Source of the DNA: Combretum micranthum
Taxonomy: Eukaryota; Streptophyta; Magnoliopsida; Myrtales; Combretaceae
Reading direction: 5' to 3'
DNA: 64,000 nucleotides
Assembly: GCA_024138025.1 (NCBI GenBank)
Contig: JAMXBD010000093.1
Span: 992,001-1,056,000 of the forward strand
Shown here: positions 25,301-36,408 of the stretch, piece by piece
Layout: every line of letters begins with the position of its first letter
How positions within the stretch are numbered: the stretch's first letter is position 1
Program-made: the position numbers and the translations under genes
Notes under the pieces: generated by a model
Seen by the model: the letters and a program-made list of their open reading frames with translations, nothing else
Told to the model about the DNA's origin: nothing
Databases searched by the model: none

Positions 25301-25439
25301 TTCTTATTCTCTCTTTTTTATTATTTATTATTATTATTAATTATTATTATATTATTATATTTTTGATGAACTCAACATGACATTAATTTATTGTAAACTT
25401 AAGCCTATTTTTTAATTGGGCAAAAATTGGGTGTCTACA
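22322..25439 (-). repeat. 5' LTR (right copy) of the Tat-like element
   Basis: 3118 bp. It ends GTGTCTACA on the plus strand and begins TGTCGAGCC. It is better preserved than the left LTR. The minus-strand TATAAATA lies at 24594-24601. The tRNA-like module lies at 25047-25130, with its B box at 25061-25070 and A box near 25101-25113. Confidence 0.9.
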
Positions 25440-25454
25440 ATGTGTTATTGACAT

Positions 25455-25455
25455 G

Positions 25456-25516
<61 letters not shown>
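25455..25516. repeat. (TA)n(TG)n microsatellite
   Basis: A compound dinucleotide repeat just inside the resumed solo LTR. Confidence 0.95.
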
Positions 25517-25518
<2 letters not shown>

Positions 25519-26424
25519 AGTGCTTGGATCATATAATTGGTATATGTGTTAGACATGTGCTATTTTGTATGTGTATAGTATAATGAAATTAATATTTTTG
25601 TATTACACGTATAAATGTGTGTATAGTGTAATGAATATATGTGTCTTTTGCAAATTAATATGTATGTGTTATGTTTAGAATTTAATAAAATTATGTTTTG
25701 AATAGATTAGGATTTGTAACAGAAATTTTACAAACTCTAAGTTCACTTTTTAAGCCTAAAACCAACCCAAATGCATTTGAAATTAACCTAAATTAACCTT
25801 AGGTCAAATATACCCCTAATGACAAATTGTGGATGAGTATTGACTTCATTTGGACAAGTTTTGGACTCTTTTTGCAGCCCTATTTTCTCCATACGAATTT
25901 TCCTTTCTATTCTTTTCTTTCTTTCTTTCTTTTCCATTTCAAAATCTTAAACCCTAAGTCAAGATCAACTATAAGCTTTTGGATTTAAACAACATTCCAA
26001 GCCAAGATTTAGTCATGTAAGTTAAATGCAAGCTTTATCTTTTCATTTTATGTTTTATATTGTGTTTGTTTGTAGAGGTTGAATAAAAATGAATTATATG
26101 TACTAATTTGGTGTGGGATTAATTTGGTGCATTGATGATAGTTTGAATAGGATTATATGGCTAAAGGAGTGGTAGTTTATATCTTATGTGAATGTTGATA
26201 GGTGAGGATGAGTGATTTGGGGAAATTGAAGAATTGAGAAGTTGAGGAGTAGATTGAAGTGTGATTAGTGTTTTGATGATTAGAAGCAGAATTCATGTTG
26301 TTAGGATAGTGTTTGAAACATATAACAAGCTTTGGAAAGTTTAGATTAAGTTTGGGGAATTTTTGAAAGTGAACAAAGTTTGTAATAAAACAGGGGAAAT
26401 CAAAAACATTTTCGTATAGGCTAA

Positions 26425-26925
26425 AATTTGGTCGTACGCCAGCATCTGGGGCTTCTACGCCGGCTTATAGGCGGTGTTGGAAGTGAACAGAATCAAATTT
26501 CTTAAAGTTGTTTGAACGCTGCTGGCTTTCACTGGAAAAGTCAGCTAGCGTTCATTTTCAAATTGTACGCTTGCTACTGGGATTCCAACGCTGCCGGCTT
26601 AGGGGCGGTGTGGAATGAGAACATAATCTTAATTTTTAACGCCGGGCTTAAGGCTGCCAGCGTAGGATCAAAGGCTGCCAGCGTACATGGATACGTTGCC
26701 GGTGTTGGGGGTATTTACGGGCGTGGATCAACCTCGTGTACCTTTCGGCAATTTTTGAAAATTTGGATTTGCATTCTACACCGGCTCAAAGCCGCCGGCG
26801 TAGAATGAAGGCAGCCGGCGTACCTTTGAACGCTGCCAGTGTTGGCAGTGTTGATTTTCAGTGTGTTGAACACCGGTTCAAAGCCGCCAGCTTTGAATGC
26901 CGGCGTATCCCCTACGCTTTTGAAT
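26425..26925 (+). repeat. GC-rich CCGGC array in the solo LTR, decayed copy
   Basis: Homologous to the arrays at 55048-55585 and 61745-62262. CCGGC survives about six times, while other sites read CCAGC, CTGGC or CCAGT, the C-to-T/G-to-A pattern expected from deaminated methylcytosine. ORFs here (26512-26808, 26736-26930) arise from the GC content and are not genes. Confidence 0.8.
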
Positions 26926-28164
26926 TTTAAAAACTTTCTTCAAAATTTTCCGAAGTTTGATATATGATCAACTAAGTATTTGTTAATTGTTTTAGAATAT
27001 AATAGGATGTTTAAATACTTTATTATGATCTTGTATTAATTTATTTGAATTTCTTTGATTAATTGTATTTTCAACTAGTTAATTAGTACTTAGGCTAAAT
27101 GTGAAATTTAATATTGTTTTAAACAGTGATAGATTCTCGCCCAGCTAACCCCGTTAATTCCCAAGCTATATCAAGTACGCAGTAACTTGCTTGTTTCTTT
27201 GTTAAGGTAGGCATCACAACTAAATTACTTTAAATTAAGAAAACTTTATTAATTGATGAGTGTTGCTTGTCCTTGTTTAGCGGCACCCTGCTCAGATTGG
27301 GGGCAGGGTACTATCTCGTTAATGGATAGAATTATTTAGGAGATATGAGTATCCAGGCTACTCATATTAACCCCCTGAGCGTTGTGATGCGTTACTCAGG
27401 ATCCCCTAGTATTACGGGCTACGTCGGAAGGTGGGGCTGCTTAGTCTGTATGAACAGTAGGGACCACTCAGGGAGGCAAACGTAATACTAGATCCTTGTT
27501 GTCTGGAGTTTGAATACTCCCGTGTTGTTTTACTAACTAAAGACTTAACAATAAACCATTGATTGTTGCATAATGCATTAGTCTAAGAATGTGTGACCCA
27601 CTTTGTATTTGTATTTGTTACTTGTGTACTGGGCCTTTGGCTCATATTTTATCCATTTCAGGTGATGACTCCGATGAGTTCTATGCGAGTATGGGATATG
27701 GAACCGACTTTGAAGATTTTCTTGATGGTTTGGAGAATTAGAGCTAACCCTAGACTCAATGGAACCCTATGATTTGTAATAGATTAGAATTGATTCCTTT
27801 TGTTATGATGTAATTAAAGTGTTAGTTTGGATTTTGTTTGGAAGATTTTGTTAAGGCTTGTAAGAAGCCTTTGGATGTAATATATATTATTATATATATA
27901 TTATGTACTTAGCTATGTAGGAATTAAGTTGCTTCTTTGTAAAATAGTGTTGGTAGTGTTGTAGTTTTGTTTAAGGTTTTAGAAAAAAAAAATCTATGCT
28001 TCTAATTTTTATCTATGTGGAATTAGATAAACAATTTCTCAAACAATTATTTCAGACAACCTTACATATAATCTTATAGGTTATATGTGGTTGGGGAACT
28101 GTTATCGCCTATTTCAAATATAGGGGTAATAGGGGGTCCTTACAGCTTAAGAAGATATATACAT

Positions 28165-31100
28165 GTTAAGAAAAGATGATTTATAATATTCATTTACTTA
28201 TAACAATGATCTTTACAAACTTAGGGACATTTCCCTAATTCACTAATCTATTACAAGAATATTTGTACATCTTTTTCAATACTAAACTTCATCTAAAATT
28301 TTCTTTATCCAAAAAGAAATTACCTGACTGCAAGGTCTTTGTGGCCTCAACCACAGATAAGGGAACTGTAAAAGATATCTATGGGGGTATAAGCTGACAG
28401 GCTTAGTGAGATTTTTCCATAAATAACTTCTTGTAACAGAATTTCAAACAAGTTGTTTAATCAAACAAATGGAATGCATCATACACGTGGGCAAACAAGG
28501 CATATAGTTTTTCGGGAACTATATGTTGAATGGATTTGCGCCCTCCATTCGGGGTTTGGTGATACATAACCTCAAACAAGTAGTTTTAGTAAAAAGATTT
28601 ATGCTTTCGACCAATATCGCCAAGCATATGAAGTCTACTTGAATTGAGCTTTGCTTTCGGATCTTCCGCCAAGCATTTCCTTAACGCCGCCAAGCAATCG
28701 CTTTTGGACACTTCGCCAAGTGTTGCTTTCGACATGAGCTTACTATCCTTCTCACCCAAGGATAATAACCCAAATGCAATGTGACTCACTTCATGGTATG
28801 CATGAATCCATTTATTTATGATATCATAACATTATTATTATCAAATTTAAGGCGATCAAAGAATCTTATACAAAGCAAGTGTTATACTACAACAAACATT
28901 TAAATCAATTCCGGCCTCTCTATTCTTATGATTCTTTCAAGGAATTATTTTACACACATATCCATTTTTCTTTTCCTAACTCTAATGCAACTAAATTACA
29001 AGCACAACAAGTATAGTATTTAAAGGAAATAAACTCATGTCGACTATTCTTCTTATACGGATGAGTTGTTCACACACTCTACTCAATCAAAATAATCTTC
29101 GGGATATAGATATCCTTCCTCGGAGTCACCTAGCCAAAGAAAATACCCACAATGAGTATTTCTTGATGATTTTCTTGAATTTTCACAAGACAATGTCAAA
29201 AGAACGTTAAAGTTCATATAAAAGAAAGTTCCAATTTAAAATGGCCATAACTTGGTCATTTTAACTCGGAATCGCGCATATAATATACTGATTTCTACCT
29301 ACTCAAAAAGATCTATTCATTTCTAAAACTATTTTTATCAAAATAAACCATTTAGACCCCAAAACAGTGGTGATAAAATTCACTACGAATTTTCCAACTC
29401 AAAACAACTTTGGTCCAATCATCCAAAAATTTATTTGATAAATACTTAGTTATCTATATAGTTGAAAAATCCTTTTTTTATAGCTACATAGCTCGTATTT
29501 ATTCATGCTCAAGTGTTTGTTGTCCAATCATGTTTATTGAGTAAAGAAATATTAATTAGAAGTTTAGAAAACTATAGTTTACAAGAAATTCATTTTGTGA
29601 TTGGTTGTGAAATGAATGCTTTGATTCTTTTGGTTTTCAAAGAATTACCTTATTTTTGACTTATTACTTTTCTAGAGGACTTTTGAAAAAAAACAATTTT
29701 CTTCTTTTCTAAATTCTTGTGTTGGTCCTATGTATGTTCTGTACAATCCTTCTTTGACTATTTATTTGAAAAGATCTAAACTTGAAAATCCTCACTTCTT
29801 GCTTCCTAAGGTTTTTGCTATGTTATTTTTTTCATAGAAATCATTTTGTATCAAAAATCATTTTCTTTTGAAAAACAAAGTGGGATAATAAATGATTTAA
29901 AAAACTTTTCATAGCAAAAGTAGTTTCTAAAATTGTAGTGGGTTCTTTTGTAACTTGAAAAGAATGACTTTATTTTTGTTAAATCATAGATTTTATACTT
30001 TACATAAACTTATATCTAAGTGGTAAAATCTCCTTTTGTCAATTATTTTTAGAACTTGAAATTTTGGACAACAATCTAAATGAACATGATTTATGAGAGA
30101 TAATAGCAAAAAAAAAAAAAAAAAAAAACATAAATAATAAAGTCAAATATTGAGAGTCTTATCTTTTTTTTTCAAGGCTCTTGGGACTAAGAAGTAGACT
30201 AGTCCCAAAATAAAAATAAAATGAAAGAAAGAAAAATTTGTTTTGACTTGATGAGGACAAGTCTAAGACTAGAGACTAGTCTTAAAATAACAAGGAATGA
30301 ATAAATAAATTGCAATGGAATAAATAAATAAATTGCAAGTGAGTTTATATGCTCTAAAGAATATGTGATATATATATATATATATATAGATAATATACTT
30401 AGATATAATAACAATAATATGAACAAAATAATAACATAAGCATAAATAGATTTTCATGAACAAGAACAATACATGAACATAGTGTAGCTTTCATAACATT
30501 TAGTCTTTGGAAACTTATATTATGGTCATGTAAAGTTATATGACATGAGAAGAAGAAAACAATAAGAAATGGTTACCTAAAGAAGACTTTGGTAGTGTTA
30601 TGTAGTTATGGGTTTTATTGTAAGTAGAAGTTGTTTTGGAATTATTTTGAGAGAGTTTTGGGAGGATATTTGGGGAGAGTTTTGAGAGGAGAATTTGAGG
30701 GAGTTTTTGTAGAGAATTTGTGGGTAGTAAATATGTGAAAGAAGTGAAAGAGGAGGGGGATATTTATAGGAAATTGTGGAGTGATTTTTGTATTATTAAA
30801 TTAAATGAAAATTGAAACAAATTGAGGAAGAGGGACCGGGGGGAGGGGGGGCGGCCATCCTTGTAGAGAGGGAAGAAAGAGTTTTTATTTTTTCTTTTTG
30901 TTAATTAAATGAAGTATAATATGTAAGGTAGATGTGAAATAAAGTTATGAGAAAGGTAAAAAAATAAAGGTTATAGGTTATGGTGTGTGTAAGAGTAGGT
31001 GTAAGAAAAAGTAGAGAGAAAAGAACAGTGTAGAATAGTAATGAATAGTGTAATGTAAAGTAGATATGACTAATAAAATACCGGTAGTAAGAAAATACGC

Positions 31101-31490
31101 GTATAATTGCGATATCTGTTATTTTTACATGACGAAAAGTTATAAAACTGATATTTTTGAAAACCTTATATTTTTACGAATCTAATGGTATATTTGGAAT
31201 ACTTTTATTACTCCGGGCTCCGAGATACGTTTTTCAAGAACCGTGTCCGATCGGGTTCGAAATGAGTTGCGGTTTTACTAATCTGATCTTTTTATGTTTC
31301 CTTAGATAATTACGCACTATTCTATATTCTAAACTCCTACTTACTCTTACCGAGTTGCTTATTCGGGCTTTCCAGACTTAAGCTTTCACGTCTAACTAGG
31401 GTTTTGTTGACCTTTAGAGTTCCGGTTGACTTCTGGTTTAGGGTTTTAGGCCAAACCGATTCCAAAAATTTAGGGGTTTATAATATAAAT
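28165..31490 (-). mobile_element. Probable gypsy LTR remnant, minus orientation
   Basis: The minus strand has a clear TATAAATA followed by a C-rich stretch (30768-30761). It also has an AAGTTATGGCCATTTT segment near 29237-29252 and a start-like AAACCCCTAAATTTTTGGAA near 31465-31484, all typical of plant gypsy LTR text. No second LTR, primer site or TSD was found, so the boundaries are approximate and it may be a solo or truncated LTR. ORFs within (28586-28789, 30199-30469) are AT-rich and unconvincing. Confidence 0.4.
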
Positions 31491-31495
31491 CTACA

Positions 31496-31740
31496 CCTTA
31501 TTTGAATTCCGATTATTCAAACTTATATTTGCTTCATAATTGAGTGTTGCATTATATGCTTATTAATTAAACTTATTTGTGATTGTGTGTTGTGGAATAA
31601 AATCTGATTACTTCACTGAGCTGTGGTTTCACTCACACTCTTGTAGACATTTTAGGTTTCAAGGTAGTCTGTGGTTTGTGCCAAATCAAGCCTTTGTTAG
31701 GCTACAAGTCTTAAAGCTAAGGATTAGAGCTGGAAGGGAT
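31496..31740 (+). repeat. Possible U5 fragment of another gypsy LTR, plus orientation
   Basis: CACTGAGCTGTGGTTTCACT and the following TTTTAGGTTTCAAGG at about 31615-31665 resemble the R-U5 text of Tekay-type LTRs. A similar piece is at 49695-49740 (GCTGAGTTCTTGTGGCTCAC). Low-confidence recognition. Confidence 0.3.
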
Positions 31741-31861
31741 GCTTAAACCATATGATAGAATTACTTAGTTTAATATGTTTTGTTATCATTATCATTCAAA
31801 TACTTAGTCTATAATAAGTATTAGTTAGTAGTGATGCATAGTACTACTTTATTTGCTATAT

Positions 31862-32004
31862 CACTACAAGATAAAAAATCTGCAACGGAAATTAGAAAAT
31901 GTAGTTATAATTTTACAAATAAAATCTGTGACGACGGTTTTTACGATGAAAATTTACGTTTAGAGACAGAATTTTTGTCTCTAAAGCCCGATTTTCTTGT
32001 AGTG
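31862..32004. mobile_element. CACTA-type MITE, copy 1
   Basis: 143 bp with ends CACTACAAGA ... TCTTGTAGTG and a 3-bp duplication TAT at 31859-31861 and 32005-32007, the hallmarks of CACTA superfamily elements. Internal text (GAGACAGAATTTTTGTCTCT, TTTTTACGATGAAAATTTA) matches the element at 48684-48842 in the opposite orientation. The open frame at 31831-32163 that spans it is fortuitous. Confidence 0.85.
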
Positions 32005-32468
32005 TATGATTTATATATATTCGTATTTCTTATCAAAGTAACTTCGATCCTATTTTCATGTTATTTCCTTTGGAGTAATTTAGTAGTCCAAGTGATTGTA
32101 TTTTATATTAATGTTCATATTATGGCTTGTCAAGAACATCAATTAAGATTTACAATAACTTAATACTATTAAGCTATCCCTTGGAGCATGACATCTTGAA
32201 AAGTCATTACTTGCTTTGTTTTGAATTTAAAGGTTAAATTTAAATCAAGCCAAAGCATTCCCCAGCTTAGAGTAGCTTCTACTTTGAGACATATTTTGTA
32301 CAATTTAAAAAAAAAAAATTTCTTTTCAATGCATAATATGAACTACACACGACTTGTTTTGACACTTTGTATTTTAAAATTTTTAACCTGAATTTTAAAT
32401 TTCATGATGAAGGAGAATCAATCCTATTCTATTATATTTAAACTTTAACTAAAGAAGAAATTAAAGTA

Positions 32469-32837
32469 GGGGAAATTACAAATTACTCCCGTAAAATTCT
32501 ACCTAGGTGGAGATTCATTTTGAATTTTTAAAGTGAATTTTTTGATTCTTTAAACCTTAAATAGTTATCACAGTTAAGGACACTTAATATTTTCCATTAA
32601 AACAAACAGAAGTTGTAAAATATCACCTTGAACTTCCACATACATGCATATTCACCTCCTTAATTTTTATCTATGTGTGAATTTATCCTTCTCTAGGTCC
32701 TAAGTTTATGAAAAATGTTAGCTATTCTTAATTGTGCTAATTTTTTTATAATTTAATGAGTTAAAAAGTTCATTTTAAAAGTTAAGAGAGTGAATTCGTA
32801 TCTTATAAAAACTCAAGGGGTAATTTGCAAATTCCCT
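32469..32837. mobile_element. Long-TIR fold-back element with 8-bp TSD
   Basis: 369 bp. It starts GGGGAAATTACAAATTAC and ends GTAATTTGCAAATTCCCT, with inverted similarity for about 70 bp. It is flanked by a perfect 8-bp duplication, TTAAAGTA, at 32461-32468 and 32838-32845. TSD length fits hAT, but the long inverted repeats also fit Mutator-like elements. No ORF. Confidence 0.7.
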
Positions 32838-33779
32838 TTAAAGTAACGAGGATTACGATTGACGCAATTAAATTTCAAAGAATATTAATTAATTGAATCA
32901 CAAGCTCAATTAAAGTTCACTCATATTCTAATATATTTTTGAAATATTATATGTGTTTGTCTTCGGGCCTGTGCTCAAATTGTCTTTAAAAGCTCATAAT
33001 CAATCTCGAGATTATAATCCAAATAAGTTCGAGTAAATGAAAATCAAATAAATTCAAAATACATTCGTGTTTCCGAATTCAGCAAGGGGTCTGATCTTTA
33101 ACTTTCGAATGTCCAATTTGGCGCTGTCGACTTCGGGCTCTTTAATACGCGTTGTTAAGGGATGCATATTAGTTGACCTCATTTTGTTTTTCTTCTTGCA
33201 GTCTAAGGCTTCATTTACCCGTTAAGTTAAATTCTAAAACCACAGTCTGGCTGCTGGTTCATCGTGTATGACTTTGTTTCATCCATCTTTTTCTTACTTA
33301 CCATTCTTATTGGTTTCCGCTCGTCCAACCATTTTATTTTCCGACAAACAATTCAATAGATATGGCACGCCATCTGTTTTGTATAGATAGTATATAAATA
33401 TTAGTAAAATTTTAATATATATAAGATAAGTAAATCATAGATAGTAATTATTTTAGAAATATTTTTCACCTTTATTGTATTTATCAAAATTTTATTAGTA
33501 TACCATGACATGTAATACCTACTAGATCTCATTTTTCTTTTTCTTTGGTAATTTTCTTTTCAACTAATGGTGTGTTTATGGATAAATGCTTCCAAGTATC
33601 CATTAGGAATAGAGAATTCTTTTTATATATTTTCAAAACTAATTATTTATTTTATTAAAACATATAAGAATGTATAAATATATATTTGTAATTTTAAAAA
33701 GCATCACATTTTCTATGCATAAATAACAATAAAGAACAATTACCCCAACCCAAAGGGTGATTACGAGTGTACATATTTA

Positions 33780-33944
33780 GGGTTTGTTTGTTTCATCTTA
33801 TTTTGGTGATTATGACATCTTATTTTTATCATTCAAACAAATGTTTGTCAATAAACAAATGCAGCTAAAAAACAAATATTTTTTCTCATAAATAGATCAG
33901 ATGCAAATAAGATACAGATAAAAATTAGCAATCTAAATAGACCA
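33780..33944. mobile_element. Tourist-like (PIF/Harbinger) MITE
   Basis: 165 bp. It begins GGGTTTGTTTGTTT and ends CTAAATAGACCA, which are imperfect inverted repeats, between TTA duplications at 33777-33779 and 33945-33947. TTA is the standard PIF/Harbinger target. The ends resemble the tandem pair at 42547-43027. Confidence 0.6.
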
Positions 33945-33947
33945 TTA

Positions 33948-36089
33948 AACTATTATCTTATACAAATGCATCTCTAAGCTATTAAAAGCTGTGTTTTTAT
34001 TTTCTTTTGAAAATATATAAATATAATCTTTAAGTAGCTATTAGAGCTGCAAAACTATGGTTGGACCTAGACATCGACATGGGCTAGGTTTGACCCCTGA
34101 CCCGGCTTGAACCGACACCAATAGGTAGGCCCATTGGCCCAGCTCGGCCATACGAGTCATGATCCACCAGATGACCCGGTGGATAGCTAGGTCATTAATG
34201 AGTTGACCTCCAAACCCATTGAACTAATGAGTGGGCTTAAGTTGGCCCATAAAAAAAAAAAAAGTAAAGAAAAAAATGTAATAAATAAATGTTTCATCTA
34301 TTTTAATGTAAACAGTGAAAATTTATTACTATTCATAACATTAAATGAGTTGTTATTGTTAACAACACAAGTGATTAATATGGTTAAAAAGAATGTGTGA
34401 CTCCTTCTACATAGAGTTCCAATCATAGGACTTTTTTCTTCTTCACAATGTGAGACTCATTTTTGTCTTTATTTGTATCTTGAGAGTGTTCAAGTCCGAC
34501 ATTGTTAACTTTACAAGTGGACTTGGATGTGTTTGTGTATAAAGAAATCAATATCTTTAGCAATTCTTTAGATTAAATAATATTGTTCTTAGGTCCAATT
34601 TTATTAGGTGGTCTAGAATCGGTCTTAGTTCGAGCTGGTTCCGAGCTATCCTTGATTGGATTCAGGACCTAATCGGTCTAGACTAGTTCAATATTGGTGT
34701 CTAATTGGATCTTAAATTCTGAAGTCTAAAATCATAAAAAAGAAAAAGGGCATATACATTGCAAGTTTGGTAACAGTTAAAACCACGCGACTATATTTTA
34801 AAAAGTTATAAACTGAAAAGTCAAACTTTCAAAGCTGTTTTTATCTGTCTGTAGAACTTGCAACTTGCAAGTTACTCAATACTCCAAAATTAGGAATACT
34901 CAGTCCTTTCCCTGTCCTAACGTTTTATTTCTAAATTATTTCCCATTGTAGGGCCGCTTCGTAAGCACGCACCTCACATTCTATTTCTTCATAAAGTCCA
35001 CTAGGATGTCTTTGTGGCGATGACACGTTTGTTCGTGCATTTAATTCAATATTCGCGGCTGCTGCTTCTGGACAGAACAAATTTAATCGGCTGGTTCAAA
35101 AATGACAAATGACCCTCAAGTCAATGGTTTTCTGGAAAAACGAAGTTAAAAAATTTTAGCATCTAGAAAGGTCATAAATTTTAAACGAATTTCAATCCCA
35201 CCGTTCACATTGGATACGTGGGAATACTAAAATGAAATCATGATTTTAAATTTTATTCTTATTTCTAATTTTATCATTAAAAAGATGAAATCATAATTCA
35301 ATTCTTTTCTCATAAATGATTACTATTATAATTACTTCTTTATCCTCTTAAATTTTTATTATTTATATTAATTATTGAGGATATTTTTTACAAACACTAT
35401 GTCAATTTCATTTCATTATATGATGTAACTAAACAAATGAATTGATTTATCATTCCGCCTCTCATTCCATTCTATTTTTATTCCAAATAATTTTTGTATA
35501 CTAAAAGTAAGTATTTATCCCTTAAAAAAAATTTCATCATATAGATAGTTTAATTGGAATATTTAGTCATGTGATTATAAAGAATTTAAAAAAAAAAATT
35601 CATCGTGTAGGAGATAATCTTAGAAAATTGTAGCAACTTTTTCTATGCCGAAAGCAATGTCGTCTCTTTGAAATATAAATATAAATCATACCTGCCATTA
35701 CAATAGCAGAATTGATAAGTTTTCTCATTCTTAAACAAAGTGTTATGCTCAAATGATATCAGCATACATCAGCTTTTATATCAAACATTTAAATCTTGCA
35801 AATTAATTAGTTAAAGATCCCTATTTATTTATTATCATTACAACGAGAGAAAGAATCACTTGAGAAATGCCATTACGCTATAAGGATATTAGTATTCAAA
35901 ATTTCTAATATATTATTTAAATTAAGATTTATGGTTAAGTCAACTTGCAAACTTGTTAGAATCATAATATTCATTACTTTAAGAGCATATATATATCTAT
36001 ATATATATTTGTTAATTAACTTCAAGAATATTTATAAAAACGATGTTTGCAAAACAAATACGTCTTAACTAGCATTAGTTGTTGGGATA
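33948..36089. other. Spacer upstream of the receptor kinase
   Basis: No supported gene. Sections at 34050-34220 and 34590-34700 are rich in GGACC/GGTCC and GACCCG motifs, like degenerate repeats at 42330-42500 and 50720-51130. The ORF at 34203-34400 is not recognisable. Confidence 0.5.
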
Positions 36090-36408
36090 ATAAAAAAGTC
36101 AAAAAGCACATAGACTTTTATAAATATCTGAATTAGCTATGTATGACAGAGGATAAGCCCACGGCCTGTACATGGTCATATTAGAATTATATCGATCAAG
36201 ACTGCACTAACCTTTGTGGGACCAAAATACCACGTTGTCCTATTAAAAAGAATTCAAAATAAATACTGGCACCGTAGTCAAAATATCCAACTAAATGGAA
36301 TCCTTAACTTTATGTTCACAATTCACATGGGTTTTCCCTAGTCTTATCTTAATTTCGGTTTCATGGTTCAACTGGATTGAAGCAATCTGGTTGTCCTGCT
36401 GAAGCAAC
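36090..36408 (+). promoter_or_regulatory. Putative promoter and 5' UTR of the receptor kinase
   Basis: Candidate TATA-like stretches are TATAAATAT near 36119 and AAATAAATAC near 36257. Two GTCAA cores (TTGAC on the minus strand, the W-box core bound by WRKY factors) occur near 36098 and 36277. WRKY control would suit a defence-type receptor, but the motif is short and expected by chance. Confidence 0.3.

Larger units (their letters stand above)
14470..25439 (-). mobile_element. Complete non-autonomous Tat/Ogre-like LTR retroelement
   Basis: Two LTRs (14470-17558 and 22322-25439) flank a 4.76-kb interior. The 5-bp duplication ATGTG at 14465-14469 and 25440-25444 proves a single insertion. Orientation is minus: the primer site follows the right-hand LTR, the polypurine tract precedes the left-hand LTR, and both LTRs carry TATAAATA on the minus strand. 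I find no gag, protease, reverse transcriptase or integrase motif in the interior, which holds tandem arrays and purine/pyrimidine-biased sequence. Size and emptiness resemble large retrotransposon derivatives (LARDs). The primer site and the tandem arrays beside the 3' LTR resemble the Tat/Ogre lineage. It would need proteins from an autonomous relative. Confidence 0.8.
14431..28144 (+). mobile_element. Solo LTR of a Ty3/gypsy family, split by a nested element
   Basis: The left end at 14431 reads TGAAATAGCC and the right end at 28144 reads GTCCTTACA. These match the LTR ends of the intact gypsy element at 54078-62562 (TGAAATGACC ... TCCTTACA). A 5-bp duplication, GCTTA, flanks it at 14426-14430 and 28145-28149. 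The LTR is interrupted after 39 bases by the element at 14470-25439 and resumes at 25445, so the LTR proper is about 2.7 kb. It shares with the intact family the CCGGC-rich block (26425-26925) and pyrimidine-rich leader (25880-25940), but its 3' part (26940-28144) is longer. No primer site or internal region follows, as expected after recombination between two LTRs. Confidence 0.8.

Noticed and set aside
31831..32163. 110-codon ORF
   Set aside because: It spans a CACTA MITE and its TSDs, so the open frame is accidental.
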